A stretch of 64,000 nucleotides of DNA, taken from contig JAGTTD010000016.1 of NCBI GenBank assembly GCA_018398585.1, positions 20,507,212 to 20,571,211 of the forward strand, written 5' to 3'. The DNA is from Simmondsia chinensis. Lineage: Eukaryota; Streptophyta; Magnoliopsida; Caryophyllales; Simmondsiaceae. This document shows, in pieces, positions 1 through 12,800 of the stretch. Under the pieces are notes generated by a model. The model was not told the DNA's origin. It saw only the letters and a list, made by a program, of their open reading frames with translations, and did not search any database. Every line of letters starts with the position of its first letter. The stretch's first letter is position 1. The position numbers were made by a program, and so were the translations under genes.

Positions 1-478
1 CATCTCTAATAAGGTTTCTAAAAGCACTTTTGCATTGGAAAGACAAATTTACTCTTAGCAATATCAACAAATTACCAAATTCCATCCATATAAACGCACA
101 TCAATTATTACCAAGGCTCGACTTATTCTAAATGTTCTCTTACATTAAATATTACTATTTGCAACGATTTAACTAGAAAATATCACAGTGGCAAGCTCGC
201 TAACAATTTCTATTGTGCTTAGCCAGGAAAAAAATACATGCGTTGTTTAATATCGTTAATATAAATTAAAAAACTTTCAATCTAACTTATTAAGATGACT
301 TTTTATTAATAATAAGCTGTGATAAGTAAATAACATGACTTGTAATTATTATAATACACAAGTTTCGTGTAACGGCTCACTTTATTGACTGTTACCAAAC
401 AGATATCCAAAATGATGATTTGGCATCCCGCAACACTTGCAATGCAATTCACAGAAAAATTACTAACCATATTGATGT
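1..478. other. No recognisable feature
   Basis: AT-rich sequence with no reading frame over about 60 codons, no repeat shared with the rest of the window that I could see, and no RNA gene. Confidence 0.5.
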
Positions 479-830
479 AGCACAAACGAGAAAACTAAAA
501 GCTTTCAAACTAAACTCTCAAATTCTGGATTTTTATTCATTCAAAGATATCTCTATAAAGTACATAAGGGTCCTATTTATAAAATAGGAACCTTGAACCA
601 GAAAAGATAAAAAAGTATAATCCTAATTTAACTAGAAAATAAAAATAATTAAACTCTTAAAATATAATCCTAATCTAACTAAAATAAATAATAAACCTAA
701 ATAATATTAAAATGAGATAAATTCAATAAATCCTAAAGCATAACCTACCATCTAAAGAATTTGAAAGTTACAAATATACTTAAACTCCTTTTAATCCAAA
801 TATTTTTACAAATCCCATATTTTACATTAT
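479..830 (-). repeat. LTR-like repeat, copy 1
   Basis: In minus orientation it begins TGTAAAATATGGG and ends TTTGTGCTACA. It is preceded by a typical gypsy polypurine region ('ctcaaggacgag...aactgggggaatgg'). It is nearly the same as 2236-2574 (direct repeat). Confidence 0.65.
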
Positions 831-2235
831 GCCCATTCCCCCAGTTACGAAAAACTCGTCCTTGAGTTTTGTAGAATGAGAGAATGAAAGAGTGAATCAT
901 AGGTCGTGACTTTGGCTTGAGGAAGAGTTTTTGACCATGTCCAAAGTAGACCCCTGAATAAAATTCGCGAAGATTGTCTTAAAAATTATCTAGGATTACG
1001 AACTCAACATGTTGTACATACTCTACATCAACCTTGAGATTATCGACTTGTATAGGCTTCCCTTCTTGTCCTTCATTGTTGAACACCATTGCTATCTAGG
1101 GGAGTTCTTCATCCCTTATTACTTCTTCAATCTTCGATATGTTTTGCTCTACTTCAATATATACCTCATCAATGTCATCCTCACTATCTTCAATGTTAAC
1201 AGTTTGTTGGGCCTTCCCTTCACTATCTATTTCGTATACAGTACTAACAATAGTAGCTAGCTTCGATTGGCTTTCTTCCCCTTTATTTGGTTCCTTGACA
1301 GTTATGTTGTCATCATAGTTAGCATATCTACTCAAAATATTTAGAAGCTTATTCAAATGTCCTATGATCTTATGACGCTTCAATTCACTGGCAAGCTCAA
1401 TGCCAAGTTGACAACAATCATGATAGATGTATGTCCCTTGTAGTTCTTGCTTTGCATAGATTGCATCATCACGATAGTAAAACCGTATACGTGCAAGGTA
1501 AGTATCATCAACCCAAGTAAAACTCTACAAATCCATAATGACGAAATAGCCAATGTAGATCCCTACGAGTAATGGGCTTGGAAACATGGTGAATCCTTAC
1601 GATTAAGGATCTATCATCTGAATCATCCCATAGACAATATCTAGTTACGTCGTGATTTTTCTCTAGCCCTTTTTCAAGTTTTCCCATTAAATACACATCT
1701 TATATGAAGCAGGTTCCAATGAGAATAACATATACCTTCTTTCCTCATTATTAAAGTTTTGTGGTGTTTCCCAAGCTGCAAGCGAACCCTAGGCTCAAAG
1801 CAATTTCCTCTGCGATCCTCAAGCAATAGTGAATGAAGCATCGAAGGGTCCGCACTGATTGACTAGGGGTCAACCGGCGACCATGGTCGCCTCGCTGGAG
1901 ATCGAAGACAAAACGACCTCGGGGTCAGGGTAAAGGTTCCGAAGAGGTTGTGGGTGTCGAAGGGTTAGGGCTTCAAAGTTGAGAAACCCAAGGTTAGGGC
2001 TGTACGGTTGTTTATTGGGTCGTGAGGTTTTTTTTTTTTTTTTTAAAATTAGAATGAGTCGTGAGGTTAGGGCTGAGAGTTTTGATGGGTTATGGGGGTT
2101 TGGGTGCTCAGCGGTGAAGGTGATGGCGGCAGCAGGTGTGCAAGGTTAGGGTATCTGGTTTCTTTGGTGTTTGGGTTCGTAGGATTTATTTTATTTTATT
2201 TTATTTGAAAGCAAGAACGAAATTGGATCGATTTT
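831..2235 (-). mobile_element. Internal part of a degraded LTR retrotransposon
   Basis: Lies between the two direct repeats. It has only short minus-strand frames (for instance 95 codons at 1096-1383 and 62 codons at 1508-1696) that I do not recognise, and then a polypurine-like stretch next to copy 1. No reverse transcriptase motif is present. It may be a non-autonomous element or the join of two elements. Confidence 0.5.
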
Positions 2236-2574
2236 TGGACAAACGAGAAAACTAAAAGATTTCAAGCTAAACTCTCAAATTCCGAATTTTTATTCATTCA
2301 AAGATATCTCCATAAAGTACAATAGCAATCCTAAACCAAAAAAGATAAAGAAGTATAATCCTAATCTAACTAGGAAATAAAAATAATCAAACTCTGAAAA
2401 TCTAATCCTAATCTAACTAAAACAAATAATAAACCTAAATAGTATTAATCTAAGATAAATCCAATAAATCCTAAAGCATAAATTCCTATCTAAAGAATTT
2501 AAAAGTTACCAAATATACTTAAACTCCTTTTAATCCAAATATTTTTACAAATCCCATAGTTTACATTATCCCCA
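2236..2574 (-). repeat. LTR-like repeat, copy 2
   Basis: Direct repeat of 479-830 with small differences; in minus orientation it begins TGTAAACTATGGG and ends GTTTGTCCA. The flank on its right reads as the end of a different coding region (a hydrophobic stretch around 2582-2680), so the two copies may not be the 5' and 3' LTR of one element. Confidence 0.6.
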
Positions 2575-2809
2575 TACTGCATCACATACAGACAACTATT
2601 TTCCACAGCACAATCAACGTGATTAAAACTATACCTCCCAACCATTCAAATGGAGCCCAAGAATCCTTGAGTTGACATCCAAAATATTGATCAAGACCTA
2701 AAAACTGGTCATGATAGAAAAGTAGAAGACTGCTATGGAAATGCGATGATTGTGTTATGGGCAGCTTTCTGTTTCCAACTTCCAAGCACGCTTTCATTTT
2801 ATAGAGAAA

Positions 2810-3700
2810 GTGATGTGAACCACCAAATTGTCAGAAGGGGAAAGGGAAGAATTCAACAACCTTCCCTAAATTTATATTGCTAAAGCAAAGAAAAATAAGG
2901 AGAGAAATTTCAATCAAGTCTCACCAAGAAAACAAGAAAAAGAAACACAAAATAAACATGTAAAAATAAATTCTAAACTACTCAATAAAACGACCCTAAA
3001 GGCCTATTTATAGGCAACTACTTAAATATTCCTAGGATACTTATAATCCTAAAGCTAATCAATATTATACTAATTGAAATTCTAATTTAAACTCAAAACT
3101 GATGTTGGCGCCCTTTTGTCCATGCTTGGCCCTGAAAGCCCCTACTTTTGAAGTATTTGGGCCTACCTCCAAGCCAGCCGTGGGCCTACCTCCCAGCCCA
3201 TCAATGAGGCGCAGCACCCCCATCTCCTATACTTGGGCCGACGCTGTGTCCAACCTTGGCCCAATTGCAGCATGAATTGCACCATCCTCGCCCACTTGAA
3301 GAGAATTTGACCCTGAATTCAGGTCGCTCTTGTCATTTTTCTCGCTAAATCAGATGTTTAACATTATAACACTTATGCATTCGGGTTGATCTTCTCAAGT
3401 AACCCTAATGGCCCAATCTTTTGAGCCATCAGTTGTACTCCCAAGCCAGAAATCTTGCCCGAGTAAGAACGGCGCAAACCTGATCTCCAACTGGAATTCC
3501 ACCGTCCTACGCCACTTATCTGCTACCAATTTATACTTGGTGGGTGCCCGCCCTAAACGTTCTTTTGTTAACTAATGTATGCTATGAAGATAAGTGATAA
3601 ATTCTTCAGCCAATGATGCAGCACAGTCCAAGAGTAGCCCAATCGAGTCTCGAAAAGGAGAAAACGGATCCCAGGAAATGTAGAAATCACATCCGGGCCA
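2810..3700 (-). mobile_element. Ty3/gypsy 3' fragment: integrase end plus LTR
   Basis: Minus-strand 3680-3370 reads, with frame breaks, as the end of a gypsy integrase region ('KYKLVADKWRRTVEFQ', then '...KDWAIRVT.EDQPE'). Downstream, 3120-2810 is LTR-like, with 'ttgcctataaataggcc' as a TATA box and a 'gggcgccaaca' motif. The same LTR occurs in plus orientation at about 5150-6470. Confidence 0.6.
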
Positions 3701-4112
3701 GAAAACTAATGGGAGACACGATTCTATTATGATTAGAGTTTTGGAGTTTTTACTTTATTATGATTTTTTTTGCACCCATCATTGTTATTTATTTATTTTA
3801 TCATCTTTTAATAGAAAAAAGAAAGTATTAAGAGAGAAAGAACGTACAAAAAGTTAAGAACAAGATATCCTCAAAACTACAAATGTAACAATAAAAACCA
3901 CAAACTAATAACATAAAGCCCTCCAATCTCTTTGCAAATCAACTAAGGCTACGCCAACAAAGCATCCAAAGTTCTTCATCTAGAAAAGCTACTAAAAAGA
4001 CCACCTTCTGTCATAAGAAATTAATTGGATATGTTGATATTTAAAGCTTATAGCATTCCTCTAAAGCTAAATATACCAGAGAATTGCAATCTTGGTTGTT
4101 CAACTTATTTTT

Positions 4113-4489
4113 GGGTTATTGACACCAAAGGTCTTTGTACTTTACCAATTGTGTCAATTTAGTCTTTGTACTTTAAATTGTATCAATTTAGTCCCTACAC
4201 AATTCATATTGTGTTTATTTGGTCCCTAGAATAAAATTTGTGTTAGATTTTTAATGAAAATTTTAATGGCTCTGCCTGGAATTGGGTTAAATTGAGTCAA
4301 TGGGTGGAGTTGTTGTGAATTACTTGCATCCAACGCGATTGTCCCATTAAATTTACATCAATAATTTAACTTAAATTTGACCAAAAGACTAAATTGACAC
4401 AATATAAATTGTAAAGGCACTAAATTGACACAACTAAATGTACATGACTAAATTGACACAACGAGAGGCACCTTTGGTGTAAATAACCC
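4113..4489. mobile_element. Foldback MITE (Mutator-like ends)
   Basis: Long inverted arms start GGGTTATTGACACCAAAGG on the left and GGGTTATTTACACCAAAGG from the right, and continue as repeated 'tgtgtcaatttagt' units. Flanks cttattttt and tttatttta are compatible with a decayed 9-bp target duplication. There is no coding capacity. Confidence 0.7.
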
Positions 4490-4589
4490 TTTATTTTACT
4501 ATTATTATTAGGGTTTTTGAGTTATGTTAGGATTAGTCTGGATTTCTGAGTTATATTAGTGGATTTTTGAGTTATATTAGGATTATGTT

Positions 4590-4955
4590 AGTTTAATTGC
4601 CTATAAATAGGCATTTCAGTTAAGACTATGTTAGTGTAGTTGCCTATAAATAGGCATTAAGGTTAAATTGTTAGGGAGCTGAGCTTTTTGATGATTGCAT
4701 TATTTTGATGAATTTTAAGTTTTGAGTTGATCTTTGTAGTTTTAATTTGAAAAGATTTCAATAAGAATTACATAGCTCCTCTTTTAGAGTTATTGCTCGA
4801 ATATTCGCAAAATCAACAACTTATAGCCGATCCCTCTCAATCCAGCATTGTTGGGTATGATCAATGGGTTAGAGACACCCTAATCCTTCCCACCACGTGT
4901 CGTCAAGGTTCAAGGATACGATGCGACCTTTAGGCACCCTACATCTATGATGATG
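4590..4955 (+). repeat. Solo-LTR-like repeat, forward copy
   Basis: Contains two 'ttgcctataaataggcatt' TATA-like units. It runs through 'gagttattgctcgaatattcgc', 'gatcaatgggttagagacacc' and 'ccacgtgtcgtcaagg' to an end at 'caccctacatc'. The same sequence occurs inverted at 39781-40030. Confidence 0.6.
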
Positions 4956-6470
4956 CAATTCATGCTGCAACTAGGCCACGGGAAACATACCCTCCAGTTA
5001 ATGGCCAAGTATCAGCCCAAGAGCAAGAGAAGGGGACACTGCACCTCACTGATGGGCAGGGAGACAGGACCATGACTGGTCGTAGCTGGCACTGCGTGTG
5101 CTGGCTGTTGATGAACTGGGACACAGGCCCAAACATTTCTAAAGCAGGGCCTCCCTGACAAGGCATGAACAAAAGGGCGCCAACAACAATTTTAAGTTAA
5201 GTTATAATTTCAATTAGATTGTATTTGGAGTATGGAATTGGAGCCTATAATTGGGGGCCAGAATTCCAATTCCATTGTTTGATTCACCTGCTAGGATTGG
5301 AATTACAATTCCACTACCCAATTCCATGGAATTGGATTTCAACGAAAAATCATACTTTCCAATTCCTTGGAGTTGAGATAAGGAATTTCAATTTCATATT
5401 AACTCCATTGACCTTAGACCCAAACTGACCCCACTTGATTAACCCAAACCGAAGATAACTCAAAATCTAAATACTTAGACACAATCTAAACTTTGACCCG
5501 AACCTTGAAATCACCAAACTCGACTAACTTGAACTTGAAATGACTGAAATCACCTTAGCTCAATGTCCGAAGTGACCCAACCCAATTGTCCAGAAACTCG
5601 AGATGACTCAAATCCAAAAAATGAAACTACTTGATTTGATGTGATGTAAACAAATTGAGGCAAAGTGGAAATAACTTGACCAAATTGACCCAAAACTTAA
5701 TACGACCCAAATCCAAAATGACTCGACCCATCTCAAACTCAGCTTAAGATGACTCAAAATTTGAAAATAATACAACTCGTTTGTCCCAAAACTAAGATAA
5801 CTCGAGATTGAAATGACCTAAATCAACTCAACCCAATCGATTCTAGGCTGAATCCCCAAAAGACCTAACCCAATTAAATGGAAATCTGAGATAACTTGAA
5901 CAACAAATGATTCAACGTGATACTCAACCCGATTTGACTCAAAACTCAAATAACTCAAATACAAAGTGAATCGTTCCGACCATAATAACTCAAACGCTAC
6001 ATGAATCGCTCCGATCAAAATCCAATCGTAGTTGATTCAAAACTCGAAATACTCGAACTCTATTCACTGGAAGCCCTTGATGATTTGAATCATTATGTAA
6101 TCATAATTCCGACCTCCAATTCCTTCGATAAACCAAACAACGGAATTTCAATTCCAACATAATTGGAATTGAAATTGCAATTCCACAGTCCAATTCCAAT
6201 TCTATGTGCCAAACAGAGCCTTACTATAATATTGATTAGCTTTAGGATTATAATTATACTGGGAATATTTTAAGTAGTTGCCTATAAATAGGCCCTTAGG
6301 TCATCCTATTGAGTAGCTGAAAATTTATTTTACATGCTTATTTTGTGTCTTTTTTCTTTATTCTCTTGGTAACTCACATTAGAAAGTAGGCGATAACATA
6401 TGAGTGATTTTAGACAAACTTCACTCTATTTATTCAATATCAATTGTGTGCCAATCATTCTCTTTAATTT
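4956..6470 (+). repeat. LTR fragment interrupted by a MITE
   Basis: Left part about 5100-5216 ('aacaaaagggcgccaac' ...) and right part 6221-6470 ('tataatattgattagc', TATA 'tgcctataaataggc') join to give the same sequence as the minus-strand LTR at 3115-2810. The insert between them is the 5217-6220 element. Confidence 0.65.
5217..6220. mobile_element. PIF/Harbinger-type (Tourist-like) element, ~1.0 kb
   Basis: Terminal inverted repeats are GATTGTATTTGGAGTATGG and, from the right, GGCTCTGTTTGGCACATAG. They are followed inside by 'aattggaattgg'-type sequence and flanked by TTA on both sides (5214-5216, 6221-6223), the Harbinger target. The interior (about 5430-6070) is a degenerate array of 'gacccgaatc / aactcgaaatgac' units. 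There is no transposase. The empty site is visible in the homologous LTR at 3050-3110. Confidence 0.75.
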
Positions 6471-6764
6471 ACATAGTCCTCCCATTTGAACACCGAGACA
6501 TATCATAATATTTTACTACCGTGATAATTCTTGTTAACATCATTGAGTCTTCAAATGTGTCGTCATCATCCTAATGATTGGGGTTGTGGGTTTTTTATTT
6601 ATTTATTTATTCTTTTTTTTTTTTTTTTTTTTTTGTTGGAAGAGGGAGGGAGGGGGGGCGGGGGGGCATTCAAGGGCTAAGGAGTACTTGCCACTTTACA
6701 AGCACGCTTAAAAGGCTAACAATTCTTGACACCTGCATCATAATCCAGGCAAGAAGCCGAGGAG

Positions 6765-6805
<41 letters not shown>

Positions 6806-6885
6806 GGGGGCCGGCCGCTGGGCATTTGTTATATAGCATCATCTGCAAGGTACTCCACCACAGTCAACAAATATAAAAAGCTAAC
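6471..6885. other. Non-coding stretch with a 37-base poly-G tract
   Basis: Downstream of the last DnaJ exon found. Holds T-rich runs, G-rich runs (6647-6666) and an uninterrupted G run at 6768-6804. The reading frame across 6578-6916 is an artefact of these runs. Confidence 0.7.
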
Positions 6886-9800
6886 CTGTGTAACACTCAG
6901 TACAGCATCAACATGAATGTCAGAACCTTCTCTTCGGAAAACCGGGTCATCCCTGACCTGGATTTGACAATTGACACCGCTCAGTAAACATAAAAATAAA
7001 ATAATGTTACGAACAAAAACAAGATAAAAATAATACCTTGATGGTAACATAAAGGTCACCAGGTCCATATCCGTCAGGATCTTCTCCACCGCTCCTAGAT
7101 ACCTTTATAGTTTCACTATTATCCACACCTGTAGCAAAAACCAACAAATTTCCTTAATTTATCCTGTGCACAAGACCACCTTATGCTGCAATATGATACA
7201 CAGTCTCAAACCTAAACCCACAACAATAAAAAATTGATAACTTGCTAATCCCTGATCCGAATGGACATGGGCAGGTGGGGCTACTAGCCACAGCAATCCA
7301 CCTACACATGTCAGCAATCATAGTCATCCAGTTACCAACTATATTATCCTAAGTGTTCCTTGCTTTGCCTGCCCAGTTCAAAGGGCAGATACACATACAG
7401 ATGAAGAGCACCTTAATTCAGAGAGGCGTCCATCCCAGCAGATAGTAAGCTGCACTCGAAGCTCTCACTTCACCTCTCAACCCCAAGAAATGGTTAAAAC
7501 ACACAAACTTCTGTATGTCAGGAGTAGTTTTTACCAGGCATTATGTCCAATTTAACTGACTTGGTTCCAGCCACCACCCGCTTCCCATTGCATGACCTGC
7601 AGTGAGTCTATGGCACACAACAGAATTAGAACAGGTGCATTCAACATAAGATATATGCATAACACAGCAAACAATTAAATCTACGTTCAGTTCACAACCC
7701 CCCCCCCCCCCCCCCTCCTTCTCTCTTCTTTCTCTCTTTTTCCTTAAAAAAAAAAAAAAGGAGAGAAAACAACCAAGCACTGTAGATAGAGGTTTTTCCT
7801 GCAACATCATGATAATTTCCCAAGCAGCCTAGCCCAACCCCGACACCTCACCACCACAGTGGATAATATGTAGATTCACATTCAATTAATCAGAATCAAA
7901 GGTTGACATGATCCAATCAAGGATAGCCTAGTACCCATAATTAAGACACTAAAAGCTAATAAAGGACCGTCTGCTCAATGCATCATATCCCTAACAGTCT
8001 CAAAGCATACCAGAGCGTATGTAAATGTGAAGTCACATGCATCTAAAAGAGAGAATTATCATAACATATAGCATCGGTGTCAAGATAAAGAGGCGCAAAA
8101 AATGTAGAAAAAAGCAACAGCTAATTATTAGCATATATTATTTAACATAAGCATAAGAACATGTACAGCCACCATCAACTATTTGGACCCGAAAAAGCAA
8201 TCAAAGCTCATTTTATCTCATCCCCAGTCACCACAGTTATAGGAAAGTCCTAAAATACTAACATATCTTAACTGAAAATGCAATTCGACAATTCCAAATT
8301 TGATTCACATTTGAATCGCATTTCAAACTTAAGAGAAACTTGATTCATCCACTAGCTGAATCATTTGGATAAGAATAAATTTTGTAGGCTGATTCCTTTT
8401 TCTAGCCTTATCCAATGTCTTGTTGATAATTTATAGAACTTGAAGATGAGACTTTTCCATACTAAGCCCAACTGTCTTGGTCTTATCAACTAGAGTCCAT
8501 AAAGAATAGTAAGTATAGACTCAGCTTTAGTTAGTGTTCAGTATTTTGTTTTTAAATCTTATGCTTCAATGGTACCTTTTTGCAATTTAGCAGTTCTCCA
8601 TAAAAATCTTTACATCTTAAAAATAAATGTTCCCTCCTAGCTCCAAATCTTAGAAACTTTTTTGATTGCTCGCTCTCGCCTCTATTCTGCTCCCGCTCCC
8701 CCTCTGGCTCCATGCAACTATAGTGATCATAAATGATTTCTGGCAGGCCATACCTCATTCAACTAACATGAACATAATGGAAAGTTCTGTAAGCAACACC
8801 ACAGGAAAATCTGATAAAAGAAACCAATTTTTCTTTCTACTGTTCGGGTGGGTACAATTAAGGACTAGATATTGAGCACCATCTTAGTAGGAAGGCACTT
8901 TTTAATCTAAGCTCCTAGATGTAGAAGAATCCACAGTATGGTTTCACTAGTTAGAGTGCATAAATGAGGGAAGAAACATATTTAAGCACAACCTGTGCAA
9001 TTCTTTTTCCCCAAATTTTCCTTTTTTCCATTTTCCTCTTTCTCTTTCTTTTCATTTTGTTGTTTGTATCTAACTAATGGTCAAGACTCATTCAACTCTT
9101 CCAACGAAAAGGAAATTGCACTTTATGTGTCAGTTCATAAATACGAAGCAAAGAATCCAAATTCACCATAAGTTTTTCCTGCTTTTCGTTCTTATGTTTT
9201 GATTTAATTTACAAATATGTAAAGAAAATAGCAGCTTCCAATTCAGTGGTCGATGATTGTCCTTTTTGAAAGTTAATGATTAGGAAACAATCCAAGCATT
9301 GGCACAATACACTAGTTTTTAAAGGACCATTTGATTTAAGCATGAAACATAAACTACAAAATGAAAGAAATAACAAAGATATGATAAATATAATATGTTT
9401 TATGAGAAAGCATACCGTATAAGTTTTCCCAGTTCCACCACAACTCATACAGGTTGACTGCAGAGTAAATATGCCCTTTTGTGTAAATGTCTGAAATTAA
9501 GCAGACAAGTATATTAGTAGTGGAAACATCACAATTATGCATCAAATGAACAAGATTTTGTCCAAATCCACTGACCATCCCTTTGCCTCTGCATCTCTTA
9601 CAGGTCTCTGGTTTTGTTCCAGGTGGAACACCAGTCCCGCCTACAGGCATTCAGAAGCAAGAAATTTCAGAAGATCGGGAAAACAAACTGAGATCCTCAC
9701 CAAAAGCATCCGCCTTGAAAGGAGGAAATCCAAATGAAAAAGGATAAAGAAAACATCAGAAGGAATCAAAGGTTGAAAAATCAAAGAGAACGATATTGTA

Positions 9801-12800
9801 CCACAAGCATCACAAGGCATGGTAGTCTGAAATGCTATAGTTTTGCTGCATCCTTGAACAGCTTCCATGAAAGATAGCTCCAAGGAAACCCTTACATCTT
9901 GGCCCGCTCTATCTTTGAAGATATTGACAAACTACAATTCATGGACACGCCATATCAATTCCAAAAGGTGGGAGGGAAGGGAAATGATCATTTTGACATG
10001 TTAATAAAAGAAATTACTGCTGCAGAAAAGAAAATAAGAACGATATGATATCAATATCAAGAAAAGAAATATAACCATGGAACACTTTGTACTTCCTTTA
10101 TCTCTTAATATATTTCTTTCATCATCAATGAAGAAATATGAGTGTAGAGCATATATTTCCATATGGAACACTCATAGACATTGTCAACATTATCTACCTC
10201 TGGTCGTAGTAACTGGGCTGCCTGTATAAAATCCCTTCGACATGCTAGTCTATCCAAACACATCTTCAGTTAATTCTAGTGTTCCGATATCTTTCTCACT
10301 ACCTCGATCCACATCCTTTTAGGTCTACCCCCATTTCATGTCCCTTTAACTAGTGTGATCACCCATTCTCCCTATCACATCTAAGCATCTCTGTGCTTGT
10401 TTAACCTTAATGAGATCACCGTTCTCAGTAGCACATCTACACATCTCCATCATGCATACCCAAACCGTCTGAGCCATGATAAAAATGTATGTGAAGAACG
10501 GGGCCTGCATCACAAAGCAGCACGCTCTTAAGGCAAAAAGGTGCACTCGCCCTAAATGTAAGGCAAGTCCAGTCACTGGTGATGATTTCAATGTCCAAGC
10601 CTAAACCTTGGCCTTCCCCCCCCCCCCCCCCCCCCCCAACCCCCCCAAAAAAAAAAAAAATCAAATCAAATAAGGTCCATTGCGCAGTGTGACCATGTGT
10701 TTTGGGCAACCTTGTTGTATCTAATGATTATATAGCTTTTCATTCATTTTATGCAAATATGAAGTTGAAATATAACTTAAAATCCCTAAAACAACCAATG
10801 TTGTCCCTGCAACCACAATTTGGCTCCATATCCCCCAACCCCTTAGATACATTCTAGCATGGCCTTACCCTTCTTGCATACTCATACACCTACAAGCAAA
10901 TTTTAGGTCCACCAAATGCAAAATCATTTCACTTCTAGGAGAACAATGCACAAATCACAGTCGAGGAAATGCCAAGGGTTTTGAGGGCCTAACATGATGT
11001 TTTGCAATATTGAAAGATTTAACAGCTTAGTTATTTTCCATTTGTTACAGCTATTATATTATGCTACTACCATTACTTAATTTTGTAGAAGCAGCACAAT
11101 ATAATAAATACAACCACCCTTTAGAAGTTGAGAAGGGGTTCGTGCATATGCACGAGCAAAATAGAATCAAATTTCAGTTAACGGTGGCATCACAATCATG
11201 GTCCCAGTGTCACTGAATAGGGGTGTCGAAAACATTGATTAACAGATCACATCAACCATACGAATTGTTTCTAAGTGATATGTATGCACCGGTTTATTTG
11301 ATCGATTTGATAGTAATATCATGTAAATGCATTATGGAAGTCATTACTAAAAATCCATAATGAATGGCCAATTCCTCAAACGCTAGACCAAAATGTGTAA
11401 CACAGGCCGTTACAGTGGACCAGCAATCAATTCCCAAGAACAAAATAAGAACCACCGGAAGGGCTCTGTCCAAATAGACCTCAGTATTTCCTTTAATAAG
11501 TACATAACTTTTAAGTCATGCTGCTGGAAAGATTCTTTTTGAACTGAATAATACTGGAAGATGCGGACAAAGCTGGATCTTTAGGTCTCTTTTCGTTTTC
11601 GAGTAGGAAGCATTTTCACAGTGTTATTGTTCTAATATGCTTTTGCTTTAAGCACAGGTCAAAACCCCAAGCAATGGTCAAAGTTAGCCCATGGAAAGCA
11701 CTTTGGGAACCAATGAGAAGTTACTGGACCGTATTCTATGGTCTCAGGTGCCCCAAGATGTCAAAGTCACAATGCAAAGTCATGGGGTGAAGGCAAGTCT
11801 TTACATCACTTCCCAAACCTGCCAAAGAAGTATTGTAGCCATGCCTCGTGGGTATGCCTGTCTAGCCCTCCAGGACAAAGGTCATATGCCATATAGACAC
11901 CCAGGGATTCCTCAGGCATACTGAACCAAACCTATATCTTACGATTCACTAACAGTGTTGGATGTACCAGCAAAACTCTATTAGGCTACAGCCCCTTTGA
12001 AATTCAAGACCATAAGCTATGAGCTCAAAGCATGCCAACTACCTCGGAGACCAAAGTTAAAGTTCAACCTGTGGGCCAAGCCTCTCTTGCCCCTTACAAA
12101 CACTGGTACAATATAATTACTAAAAATAGACTTATAACCCAAGTATCTCTCATTTCAAAGAAGGGTAGCTCGGTGAACAAAGCTTGTTCCAATTTAAAGA
12201 GGGGTGTCAATTCAACTTAGTCTTAGCCTCATTGGTGGAGACATTATTTCTACGACCTAGAACCTCTGACTTCTAGGTCAAATTGGAGCAGAAACCTTAC
12301 AATGCACCAGAGTCCACCCTCTTTTATGAATATAATGTCAACAACTGACATACATGGTACCCAATGTATAAAAAAGCGTGAGCTGCACTGAGGTGATAGG
12401 GGGTTCCTAGACGCAAGGCGCAAGGCGAAGGTGCACACCTTAGCGAAGTGAGGCGCATACTTCTGTAATTTACATTCGCATTCAGCAATGAAATCAATAA
12501 GTTAAGTAATACGAAAAATCTAAGATCTTAGTATATCTAAGAAAAGAACCTCTAAAATTGACATTGGTAAAAATACGCTATATTATGTGTCATCAACAAA
12601 AGTTTTTTTTTTTTTTTTTTAACAAAAATTGCAAGGCACCAAAAAATCCACAAATAAATAAATGGTACCAAAAGTCAATCATGCATTACTATTAACAAGT
12701 TATGGTAATACCAAATACTAAAAGACAAAGGATACTATCTAGAATTCAAGACCCCATAGCCCCAAATTTTCCATGTATTTCCCTTTCATCTTTTCTCTTT

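Noticed and set aside
6578..6916. 112-codon glycine-rich frame
   Set aside because: Translation of poly-T and poly-G runs.
7535..7596. Shorter version of DnaJ exon 10 using the AG at 7598-7597
   Set aside because: Would require an additional small exon I could not find, whereas the upstream AG at 7609-7608 restores both frame and the fourth CxxC pair.
7541..7810. 89-codon minus frame
   Set aside because: Wrong frame over DnaJ exon 10 and a poly-C/poly-A tract.
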